Below are positions 10,268 through 19,959 of a stretch of 64,000 nt of DNA, in pieces. The DNA lies in assembly GCA_030248215.1 (NCBI GenBank), contig JASANG010001499.1, positions 62,001-126,000 of the forward strand. The letters are read 5' to 3'. Origin of the DNA: Enoplolaimus lenunculus. Its lineage: Eukaryota > Nematoda > Enoplea > Enoplida > Thoracostomopsidae. Under the pieces are notes generated by a model. The model was not told where the DNA came from. It saw nothing but the letters and a program-made list of their open reading frames with translations, and did not search any database. Position 1 is the stretch's first letter. Every line of letters begins with the position of its first letter. A program made the position numbers and the translations under genes.

Positions 10268-13200
10268 GTAGGTTTCTGCGTTTTTTATCGATTCCGCTCA
10301 GGATGCTATTTTAATAGTTATTGACTGTTATTTTATTTGCATACCGACTTGCAGAATATTCGTATATCTACGTACATTTTATTCACTCATGATACATTGT
10401 AGTTATGTTTACACAAATTCATGAGTTCATAAAAAATTTTACATTTGGAGTTTTGTCGATATGATTGAGCGAAGCGAAACTCCGAGCGAAGCTCGGAGTT
10501 TCGCGAAGCGTTTTATGTTTTGTACTTGGGGGTCGAAAGGTGGATGTCCGCCCGTCCGTCTGCCCGTCTGTCCGTCCGAAAAGAATCTCAGGAACGGCTG
10601 AACCGATTTTGATAATTTTTTTGTTTGAAAGCCGATTATCCTGGGGTGTTAACCTCGCATTGGGGTTTTAAAATTTTGGGCCGTTTATTAGCTACAGGAT
10701 AATTTGCATAATTAATTAAGCCTAAATTAGTACTTTCCACAATATTTCACTAATTATTACCGTTAGAAGCAATCTAATTTTAGCATTAAAGGGTTTTCGG
10801 GTGCGAGAAATCTGCGTAGACTGTTTACAAACCTCCAAAACCGATGATTGAGCAGTTAGCTAATAGATAATTAGCATATTAGCATAGGTTATAAGCCTAA
10901 ATTAGGACTTTTTACAATATTTCACTAATTATTAAGGTTAAAAGCAATATAATTTCAGCACTAAAGGGTTTTTAGGTGCACGAAAATTGAATAAATAGTT
11001 TACAAACATCCAAAACCGATAATTGAATAGTTAGCTAATAACTAATTTGCATATTAGCTTAATTGACAAGACAAAACTAGGACTTTTTAAATTATTTCAA
11101 TAATTTTAGGGTGCACTGAAGGTTTTTTGGTGCGAGGAATCTGAATAAATTGTTTACAAACCTCCAAAAGCAGATAATTGAATAGTTAGCTAATAGTTAA
11201 TTTGCATATTAGCTTAATTGACAAGACAAAAATAGGACTTTTTAAATTATTCCAAAAATTATAGGGTGGCTGAAGGGTTTTTGGGTGTGAGGAATCTGAG
11301 GAAATTGCTTACAAACCTCCGAAACCGATAAATGAATAGTTAGCTAATAACTAATTTGCATATTACCTTAATTGCTTACGTGTGTTCGAGCTTCGCTCAA
11401 TAAATGTAGTCCCAGTACGACTGGTTTTTTATTGTTTTACTATTGGGGTTTCCACCATAAGCAGATAATTTTTTGCACATTAAAATTAAAGTTTTGGCTC
11501 TTGGCACCTTGGTGGGTCATTAGGTACGTGTCTGTGTTACGTATGTACATAAGTCCGAATTTGTGGTGCAGGTACGCTGTTCTCACCTACAATCCGTCCA
11601 CGACGTTTTGTAAATTCTATTTTAGACATCTGCATTGTACATTATGTTTTTGTTGATGTGATTCTACCCTCATGCTAAGCAAACCCAGCAGTGTGATATT
11701 TAGACATAGCAAGTTTTGAGGAGATCTCGAACATGACGGACCCAAGTTTTACCAGCACGCTAAAAATTTATCGTATATTTTTCGGAGAAATTTTTCTGTT
11801 TTCTTTTTCGGCAACTTCGCTTTTCGTTTATGTTTTAGCCAAGATCTCGAAAACACAAAGGTTCATGAGCAGGCAAAACACGAGATGGACCTAGCGCTTT
11901 TATCAGCAAATTCTAGAAATGAGCTTGAGTCTTCAACGTCGCCAGAGTCTGTATATATATCAGAAAGGTCAACTCCTCGGACAACCAGTTCATCAACAAA
12001 TACGCCAATTGGTCCTCCGTCTATTCACGAAAATTCACAAAACAAATTTTTGGACCGAAATGAAATCTGGGCAAATGGTACGTTGTTAATGCAGATCACG
12101 ATTGTTTTGCGTTTTTTCGTGTAAAGGATGGCTTAAATATATTACATCCGTGAATGTGAACTGGAATTGTTGTTTTCGATGCACATGTTGAAAATGCACG
12201 TATTTATACCAAAGTTTATACGTATTGAACTTCAAAATAGGTTTTATGAAATTGATTTAGTCAAGAAGATGATGGGTCATGTTTTTGTTGCTTGCTTTTT
12301 AGATTATAACGCTGACGTCAAACCGCGATCGGATTTTGATTCTAGTTCACGGTCAGTTAAAAGTCGAATATTGAAATCTGGTAAATTGCCTGCTTTGGCT
12401 GGTCAATTTAGCGACAAGTCTGTTCAGTTAGCTGGTCGTTTCCTTTCAAAAGGATATAACGATAAAGACGCTGCAATAAATAACGGTGCAACGTCATTGA
12501 TGGAAGCAAGGCCAGATCAAGTTTACAACAGGGATCGACCTGGTCAGTATGTTAACAGAAATCGTTCATATTTCAAGAGTATTGATGCCGCAAAAGCGGA
12601 TGACGAAAGAAACTCGCACGACAAACCGCTGCAAGTGAGGAATTCTGCAAATAACCGGAAACAACACATATACAAGCCAGACGATGCTGGACTTAGCCGT
12701 CGGCGTCCCGATTTGCCGGACCACCCTTCGGTCGATGATTCGGTGGTCGGCCCGTCTTCGTTTCCAGAAATACAATCGGCTACTGAGCGGGGCAAATATA
12801 CTGATCCTTTGAGTCATTTACCGGCTTCATCTGATCTCATTCAAACTCAAATGTCATATCATAGTCATAAACAATCCCAAAACCAATTTGAAAAACAACA
12901 AACTGCCGCTCAGAAGTTTAGTAAGCCCTATACTCAAACTGTAAGCGGCGCTGTTTCAGAACAAGATTATCCTAAACCAAATTCACACATGTTAAAATCG
13001 ACCGAACACAGAATGTCGCCCAAAGGCATGTCACCACCAACAAAACAATCAAATCAGTGGTATATTGCACCACGCGACAAGGACGATTATGTCAAGTCAA
13101 ATACTGATCGGTCGTCTGGAACCAGCGTAGACGGGTTTTCCGTTGCAGATACACGAAATTTTGCACGCAGTAGCAGAGTAGAAGGAAGTTTTGCAGGAGC

Positions 13201-16200
13201 TTGTAAGTTTATTATGTTTGTAACACTATGGTTAGTTTGTTTTGTATTTGAATTCGGGTTTTGAATTAGTCTATGTTCGCTACCATTTTGTTTATATTGC
13301 GGTACGGAACTCAAACGCTGGAAAAATTTTCCAACAGTTTTCAATTTTTAAAATGATGTCGTTATTCTCTTTCTGTTTTTCAAAGTAACGACATGCTCGT
13401 TTTGATGAAATTTCGACGCGTTGTGTCTTTCTCGAGACCAATGGCATTCAGAATCACGCTTTGGTGTTTGAAAATTCGTTCTGTGAAAGTGGATTTCATG
13501 TGCTAGCCGCTAAGATTACAACAAGATGAGTACAACTACAGCCGAAAAATTCAATTATATATCGACAATTTGGTGTCTAAGCGTTAAAACATGAATTTTA
13601 TATTTGAATAGAATGGTTTTAGTTGTTTGCGGAAATATGAAGCTAATTTAATCAATACACGAATTTCCCAAGCGAATACTTTACCAGTATTGTTAGTTCG
13701 ATTTTTAGGTTTTTGTTAAAATATATACGGCGTATGGCTCTTAAATGTTGTAGCTTCAGTCATTCAATCAATCATTTGTTTTAGCTGGAACTTCTGCTTG
13801 CGGAGAATTTCAGTGGCAGTGTATTTCGTCGAAAGAGTGTATAGCCGAATACGATGTATGCGATAATATTCCACAATGTTCTGATAAAAGCGACGAGGAA
13901 GGCTGTCATACTGCAAAGATATTAAAAGTTGGAAAATGTAAGCGTAGTTACAAAGACGCATACTTGTGAGACACTAAATTTTGCTACCATTTATGTATGT
14001 ATGCGTGAAAAGTTTTTGATCAGACGGTTTTTAATTTTATGATTTTCGTAATATTTTGTTAATGATGTGTTTTTTGTTTTAATCGTGTTGGTTTTAAAGC
14101 CATTTAAATGAGCAAATCGAGGCTAGAATTGATTTCTGCTTCACTTTCAGCCACAAGCAAATCCAAGCCTGTAATAGAATCTGCTAGTCATGTTCAAATT
14201 GAAAATGATGGTGTATCAAAAACAGATGGCGGTAGTAGTTCAGGCAGCGGTAGTTTTCCATATGGAGCAAACAGCGGTTACGATTCGGTGATGGCGAGTG
14301 ATAATTCTTGGTCTCAGAGACGTCCAGCTTCAATAAATCAAGCGATCGCAGAATCTTTATCTGGTCTTAGGTATAAAGCCGCGACAGACAAACTGGGACC
14401 TAACCAGCCTATTCAAGGAAACAACGATTTTTATTCTGGTGCAGGATATTATAATTATCCTGGACCTGCCGATCAAGCTGTAAGGTCGTCCAACGTGCAA
14501 ACAAACGGACACGATACTGGTGCAGATAACATTCCTGATATAAGTACCCGGTGAGATATTTTTACTAAGTGCTATAGTTTAATAAGTCCGTGTTCTGACT
14601 GTTCGAAATTAACGATTGTAGTCGGTCCGTGTTCTGATCATTCGAAATTAATTTTAAAACCTCTGACGAGATTTTATGAACTTTTGTAGCAGCTTACATT
14701 TTGAATTGGGTGGCAAGAAGAGGTGTTTGGGCGCAAGACTCATAAATATTTGCATTGTAATTAACTGCTTCGAGCTGCGGCAGCACTAGTGCATGGATAA
14801 TAAAGGCTACCTCTGATGGCCTTACGCCAACAATGAATTAATTTGCATTTTGTTGTAGCATGATGCGAATTGAATATTCCAGCTACAATGAGCGGCCTCG
14901 CTTGATTCCACCTCAAGCTGCTCAAAACAACGCACCGGCCACACAGCAGTGGACTAGAGGTCGTCCACAGCCGTCATTGAAACAGCAACAACAACAACAG
15001 CAGCCATGGAGTGATACAAGTAAGTGCCCGACTAATGTAGCAATCGCGGTTGCGATTCTGTAATCGTGATTGAAGCAACCGCGGATATGAACGATTGGAA
15101 AATTTAACGCTCAAGTCGCGTTTGCGAGTGCTTGCGTCTAAAACAAGCAATCGCGATCAAAACCGCAGTTTGAAACGCGATTGTCATTGCACATAATTTT
15201 GTTCGTTGCTGTAAAGGATGCTTTAAATAATTCATTAATTAATCTGGCTACATAAATCGTTATGCGGTACATACCAACAGCAAATTAATAAAAGTTTTCT
15301 AGCTGTGGTGATCTTTGTTTCGCTAGTTCCACTTCTGTTTCTTATGTTGCTGTTCTTGCACCGCTATGAGGTCAGCTTTTTTAGTTTATTTGAAATATAA
15401 TAGTGTGGAATAACACTATTGAGTTTCGTGTTGAATTTTCATGGTGCATATAATATGAGGCAGCAAAATGCCACCAAGTTACTTATGTATCTCTGACCTA
15501 ATTTACAACATTTACGCTTCAAATATTATATTCTCCTTTCTTTGTAGATGCGCCTGAAGCAGGATATTTACCAATTGTACACAATAGCAGGTACTACTTC
15601 ATGCTGTCTTGTGATAATTTTTGCATATGTTAATGTAATTTCCACAAGGAAACTGTTTGGGGGTGTGTGATATCTATGCTGTGGATATTGAAACTAGCAG
15701 GTATAGTCAGAATTAAGTGCACGCTTATAGTATGTGTGCGGTGGAAGGCGTGCACACTCGCGATGGTCAGTCGCTGGCGCGTAAGTTGCTTGCATTAATT
15801 GCGACCGCAGAGGTATTTTGGTTTCAGTAATCATCGGTACGGGGAACCTTATTTTGCTTTAAGGCTCTGCTTAGATTTGTGCTGAACCTTTTCTGGCTGT
15901 AGTACTATATATATACTACCTGTTAAAAGATTCGATTACCAACACTTTCAAGCTACTGACTGAAACTTTTTAACTTCTGTCTTTACTGTCGATATACCAT
16001 TAATACTTGTACGTTTTCGTGAAAGTAGTAGAAGCGCTTTTATATTTCTTGAAATTGCATTATGCAGCCGCTCATTATACTCGTATGGAGCAACTCAGGA
16101 CTGTTATGAAACTCGCGGTGCCAAGCATCGTATCCCAAATTTTGTCGCGCTAGTTTTGTTTATGACCCTCAGAATTGCAATTATTGTGATTAGTTTATAA

Positions 16201-17098
16201 ATTTTAATCCCCACAAAATGGTTTCGGTACTCGTTTGTGCGTACTTAATTATCGCTATTTAGTAACCGTGTTTGGACAATTTTTGTGTTTCAGGAAATTA
16301 GCAATGGGAGAAAATCAAGACTCTTCTCATGGTACGATTTAATATGTCCTTTAGTTTATTATATCTGTTTGCGAGATTTAGTTTGTTCTCATTGAGTTAG
16401 TTACGTCGCTAAAACAATTGCGGGCTTACGTTGTGTCACATCAGAATTTGGGTTAGAGTTTTTGTAGTTTCTAGCGTCTAATTTTTTCGGTCCTATCAGT
16501 TGAGTATGCATCTGCAGCAAAAAATTATGTCCGAATAAAGATATCGTCATGTCATTGTGGCAAGAGGTGTCAGTTAGGTGTGTGCATTAAAATATGTGTG
16601 TCAAATTAATAATGAGCTGCACTTTTCTTGGAACCCCATTACTTCTTGTGAAGTGGTCGATGAATGTTAGTCTTGGTTGTCGTATTGAAATATTTTTGCT
16701 CAGTTCGGATTCATGACAATTCGGTATACAATGGTGGTAGCAGTAGCTTAACGAATCAAAATACTGGTGGCAATTTCGTTGAAAAACCATCTAGTCAAGC
16801 TGGCTCAACATCGGACAAACAAGCAGGACGTAGCAATCCATCCTCGGTACCTCTGGTTTCGTCGCAAACAACAAACATTCTATCGCAATCGTTTAAAGAA
16901 ACTGTGCAAATTGAAAAAATACACGCTGGTGGTACTAGTCTTGCCGCCTTGTTTTTAGGCATTGGAATTATTTTGTTTGCAATTTTTATTGTTCTCGTAT
17001 CGATTAGAATTCGACGCGCACGCGCAAGTGTTCGACGACGTGGAAAAATTGTGAACGCAGGCGAAGGAGAATTTTTAATAAACGGGTTGTATTTGTAA
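8802..17098 (+). CDS. LRP11: LRP11-like MANSC/LDLa single-pass membrane protein
   Basis: Exons: 8802-8954, 9771-9875, 10146-10267, 11839-12077, 12303-13202, 13785-13937, 14151-14550, 14859-15019, optional 15303-15370 + 15548-15590 and 16302-16331, then 16704-17098. All joins keep phase. Skipping the optional exons gives about 875 residues; including them gives about 922. Order: signal peptide (1-23), MANSC domain (about 32-125, eight cysteines), Ser/Gln/Asn-rich stalk, LDL-receptor class A module (about 510-548), a second low-complexity stretch with a polyQ run, a transmembrane helix and a basic tail ending LINGLYL. From memory vertebrate LRP11 has MANSC, PKD, LDLa, one membrane helix and a similar C-terminal motif; I see no PKD domain here. 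The protein should be type I at the surface; ligand unknown. The start is the first ATG after an in-frame stop at 8790. Confidence 0.75.
9161..9539. mobile_element. hAT-type MITE, 379 bp, intron 1
   Basis: Ends CAGGGTGCAACCGGAATT and its inverse, flanked by 8-bp near-duplications ACTGAAAC (9153-9160) and ACTAAAAC (9540-9547). Eight-bp target duplications and CAGGG-type ends are typical of the hAT superfamily. There is no transposase; the interior is AT-rich with CCGG-rich ends. Related copies: 33191-33602 and 53314-53692. Confidence 0.85.
10464..11401. mobile_element. Inverted-repeat element with four internal tandem repeats
   Basis: ATTGAGCGAAGC at 10464-10475 is the exact inverse of 10390-type end sequence at 11390-11401. 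Just inside the left end a 13-bp perfect hairpin (10475-10487 with 10491-10503, 3-nt loop) is followed by a CCGTCCGTC-rich stretch seen widely in invertebrate dispersed repeats. About 10690-11370 holds four tandem copies of a 154-176 bp unit, recognisable by TTTACAAAC near 10823, 10999, 11153 and 11308. It lies in intron 3 of the LRP11-like gene and carries no coding frame. Confidence 0.7.
12303..13202 (+). CDS. LRP11: Exon 5: 300-codon low-complexity stalk
   Basis: A single large exon entered and left in phase 1, encoding a Ser/Asn/Gln/Arg/Lys-rich region without cysteines or recognisable fold. It separates the MANSC and LDLa modules, where the vertebrate family has a PKD domain. Neighbouring exon 4 (11839-12077) is similar in composition and contains the acidic-basic stretch just after MANSC. 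The reading frame is fixed by phase continuity on both sides. Confidence 0.8.
13785..13937 (+). CDS. LRP11: Exon 6: LDL-receptor class A module
   Basis: One symmetric phase 1-1 exon encodes a whole LDLa repeat: six cysteines in order, CGEFQWQC...CIAEYDVC, then the calcium-binding acidic motif CSDKSDEEGC. The calcium ligand pattern (D-x-SDE) is intact, so the module should fold. A single-exon, phase 1-1 LDLa is the usual exon-shuffling form. Confidence 0.92.
14151..15019 (+). CDS. LRP11: Exons 7-8: Ser/Gly and polyQ linker
   Basis: Exon 7 (14151-14550) and exon 8 (14859-15019) encode a Ser/Gly/Tyr/Asn-rich linker and a short run of six to seven glutamines. Exon 8 ends in phase 1 (gatacaa/GTAAGT), which is compatible with each of the three downstream acceptors at 15303, 16302 and 16704. 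The linker lies between the LDLa module and the membrane. Confidence 0.75.
15040..15196. repeat. CAATCGCGAT-rich dispersed repeat
   Basis: Shares the ordered blocks 'caagtcgcgtttgcgag', 'caatcgcgatc' and 'accgcagtttg' with copies near 28605-28850, 29990-30135 and 39115-39340. GC-rich against its surroundings; boundaries not resolved. Confidence 0.6.
15303..15590 (+). CDS. LRP11: Exons 9-10: alternative transmembrane cassette
   Basis: 15303-15370 (acceptor tttctag, donor GTCAGC) encodes a strongly hydrophobic helix (VVIFVSLVPLLFLMLLFL) followed by HRYE. 15548-15590 continues with a basic juxtamembrane stretch (MRLKQDIYQLYTIA). Together they enter and leave in phase 1, so the pair can be included or skipped without changing frame. 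Both this helix and the C-terminal one are followed by basic residues, which by the positive-inside rule would place both tails in the cytosol. That argues for alternative use rather than a two-pass protein. Confidence 0.6.
16302..16331 (+). CDS. LRP11: Possible 30-nt micro-exon
   Basis: Phase 1-1 candidate encoding about ten residues, between a weak acceptor (gaaattag) and donor GTACGA. A much stronger acceptor (tttgtgtttcag) ends at 16293. Using that after exon 10 would introduce a stop after two residues, giving a short-tailed isoform. Without transcripts I cannot tell which is used. Confidence 0.35.
16704..17098 (+). CDS. LRP11: Terminal exon: membrane helix and cytoplasmic tail
   Basis: After a Ser/Asn-rich stretch this exon encodes a helix (SLAALFLGIGIILFAIFIVL), a basic stop-transfer segment (RIRRARASVRRRGK) and a short tail ending GEFLINGLYL before TAA at 17096-17098. 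The last residues resemble the conserved C-terminus I remember for LRP11. The tail has a terminal Tyr that could serve as a sorting or adaptor site; that is inference. Confidence 0.85.
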
Positions 17099-18829
17099 AA
17101 ATGCAGTTTGTTAAAATAATATTTATTTTTAACACTCGCTTTCAAATTTTTGGGATTATGTTGAATATTTTTGAAACAGGCAAAGTTTTGCTTTTACTTT
17201 TTGTACTTAAGATATTGTCTGATCTTAAAGTAGCTTAAGTGATTTCTTTGCTTAGCTGATCAACTAGAATACTGTGAAGTCATTTTAATGCCAAAAAATG
17301 TAGTCACTTCAACATCTTTGTGCGTTATGATGCTTACCATACATAATTAATATTGTTGTTGAGTGGTCTAAAATTATGAATATTTAATGAGCATTCTGTT
17401 AATTACGTTCATGACGTTTTGACGTAATAGTATATGGGTTGGTGTTCGCAAGAGCCTGTTTGAAAAGAATCGTTTTAGAAAAGTAGAATTTTGAGGCTGT
17501 GTTAGTTATCATTAATGTTGTACTAATGGTATTAACATTTTTATATTTAAGTCGATAAGTGCAATTCATTTGCAGCAGTTGATATGGAAACAAACCTGGA
17601 AAACGCAGTTCAAATGTCAGCACTCCTTTTGAACAGTTTTAAAAAAGTGAAATCTAAAAATATACTCAACATTTTCTTTAGTGGTGTAGAGAAATGTTTT
17701 CATGTTTCTCGCCTGGCGTTAGCTGTAAAATACTCCATTCTTTGTTTGTGATGTTTGTTTTGTTATTGATTTTAATTTTATACTGCGTTGCAGTTATTTT
17801 ATTTAATACTACATTCCATTTTATCGTTATTCTAAATCATAACCTCTGCGGCAATTTAACACTATTATCGAAAATTTGGCTACTACTACTACCTTGGTAA
17901 GAATTGACTGAAAAACGTTTATGCAGCGATACATTAATTTTACTCATAGTACTGATTTTTCTGCAACAGCAAAATTTTGATATTGCCTGTTATGGAGTTT
18001 GACTCACAACTATGCTGCTCAGTTAGTTGAAATGCTTGGTTGATATTCTTGACTGAATACAGTACTTCTAGTCGATATTTTTCTAGTCATGTAACTGAAG
18101 ATCTCCTGTATTTGTGTTGTGCTCAGGGTGTAAGTGGATATTCGTTTCGGTCAGATGTTTTAGTCCATAAAAATCTCAATGATTAGACTTTCAAATTTAG
18201 ATATGCGTTACACTTCCGCATTTGCGTTACTTAAAAGAAAATCAGAGATGCTAGTCCCTTTATTATCTGGAATTTAATAACTTTCCGTGTTGTTTCAGCA
18301 GCATTTAGAAAAATATTAACAAAACTTCGACGTTTTAGTATTTTATGCTTATCCGAATTCGTCTGCCAGATTTTAATCATGTTCTCTTCCAGTATTTGGA
18401 GATCCACGTTTACATCCTGTTTGTGTTTGTTTTGTTTTTGTATGTAATGTTGACCCATTGTTAATTGATTTACGTCGCACTTTCTTTTTGTGAATTAAAC
18501 ATTGACTGAACTTTTACGACTTCTATTGAACATAATCGAGCTCTAATGTACTTATACTTTAGAACAGATAAAACGAAAAGTTGTGGGTCTGTTCGGTACC
18601 GCTGATCTAAGTATTTTTTTTGTCTCTGAGTTTTGATGGGTGATTTTAATTTATGCTTTAATATCGTTGCAAGCAATGTATCGAGCCTTTGATTCGATTT
18701 GTAAAGTTTTTGTCAGCTATTTCAGGAAGTTTTGCGCAGCAATTTTCGGGCTGAAATTTTTTCGTTTTTATACGAGTTGAACATTTTCGGTGCTGGAGGC
18801 ATTTTTCTCATCAGAAGGTCTTCGAACTA
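17099..18829. other. Intergenic, 3' flank of the LRP11-like gene
   Basis: AT-rich, no supported gene. Open frames on both strands (for example 17399-17623 minus, 18231-18458 minus) lack splice context and family resemblance. Confidence 0.5.
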
Positions 18830-19441
18830 CCTAGTGCCGGCTATCGGGCCACAACCGAGATCTGTCTCTGGTTCTTTCAGAAAATCGACCTCCGGCTCCA
18901 GTTGAAACTTTACCGGAAGTTCCGGCAATGTCGGTCGTGCATAGTTTTGCAAAATTTATGTTTGGCGTGTTTTGTTTTAACTCTTGGTACAATTTTGAGA
19001 AAGAATTGCCCACATTTTGTAAAAAAATAAGTGTAAAACCAAACGGCCCATGTATAGAACAGCGCCGGAACATTAGTATAAGCATATTCCTAAGCCTAAG
19101 CGTATGGATGGGCCTAAGCCTAAGCAAACAACTTGGTCTAAAGCTTAACTGACTCTATTATAGCCCCTCCGGAAAACGATCCGGCCTGTTCTATACATAG
19201 GCGTTAAAGTCAATTTAAGCTTTACACTAACTTTTTTGCTTAGGCTTAGGAATAGGCTCAGCCTCACACTTAGCCCAAGGCTTACGAATATGATTATACT
19301 ACTGTTTCGGTCCTGTTCTATACATAGACCGCCTAATTTTCCCTCATTTCCAGCTCCGGCCAGTTTTGTTGACATCCGGCTTTATTAAGTTTTGTTTACA
19401 CCTGGCTCCAGTATTTTTCACTTCCGGTTGCACTTTGCCGG
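18830..19441. repeat. Degraded hAT-like repeat interrupted by a CTTAGG element
   Basis: CCGG-rich flanks (18835-18935 and 19340-19441, the latter ending 'ttccggttgcactttgcc') resemble the two ends of the hAT-type MITE family. Between them, about 19036-19335, are two oppositely oriented CTTAGG arrays each bordered by 'gtatagaacag.gccgg'-type sequence. The arrangement suggests nested insertions. Confidence 0.45.
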
Positions 19442-19959
19442 CCATTGATATCTTGCAAACTTAGGAAACGACATAATTTACACAACACACCGTTTAGATT
19501 TGACATTACGCGTATGCTTAGTAAAAACTGTTCAAATGAGCTGGGATTATACAGTAGAGCGGTAACATAAACGCCTTTTCTTCTAGAATTCTCGGTTCAG
19601 CTACAAGCTTGCATATAGATTTTTAAGTTTAAATGTACATAATTTCATGTAGCAAAGAGTTAATGAGTAAACTGCTGCATGTTATTTTAAGTAAAATTTT
19701 AGCAAAGATAAAATCTTAGGGAACAGTTTTTGCTTTTCAGACAGAAACGCCGATATTTTTGCTTCGATTCCAGTTCTAAATAAATGTTACAAATTTTTGA
19801 ATGTCAGCAATAAGGCGAAACATTTCGCGCAGTGCTCTTTTGATACTGAAGTTGATGTGAAAAATTAATAGTTACTTAGATGTAATCTATTTTGAGATAT
19901 AACAAAACGATGTGATTTCTTTTACTGTGTGTATAATTGTTGCTACACAAGCAACAGCA
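19442..19959. other. 5' flank of the RALGAPB-like gene
   Basis: AT-rich. No recognisable TATA or initiator arrangement. CACAAG and AACAG acceptor-like triplets fall within 12 bp of the ATG at 19960, which could mark a 5'-UTR intron or trans-splice acceptor; not established. Confidence 0.3.

Noticed and set aside
10464-11401. Helitron
   Set aside because: Has a hairpin near one end, but there is no TC start or CTRR end and the termini are inverted repeats.
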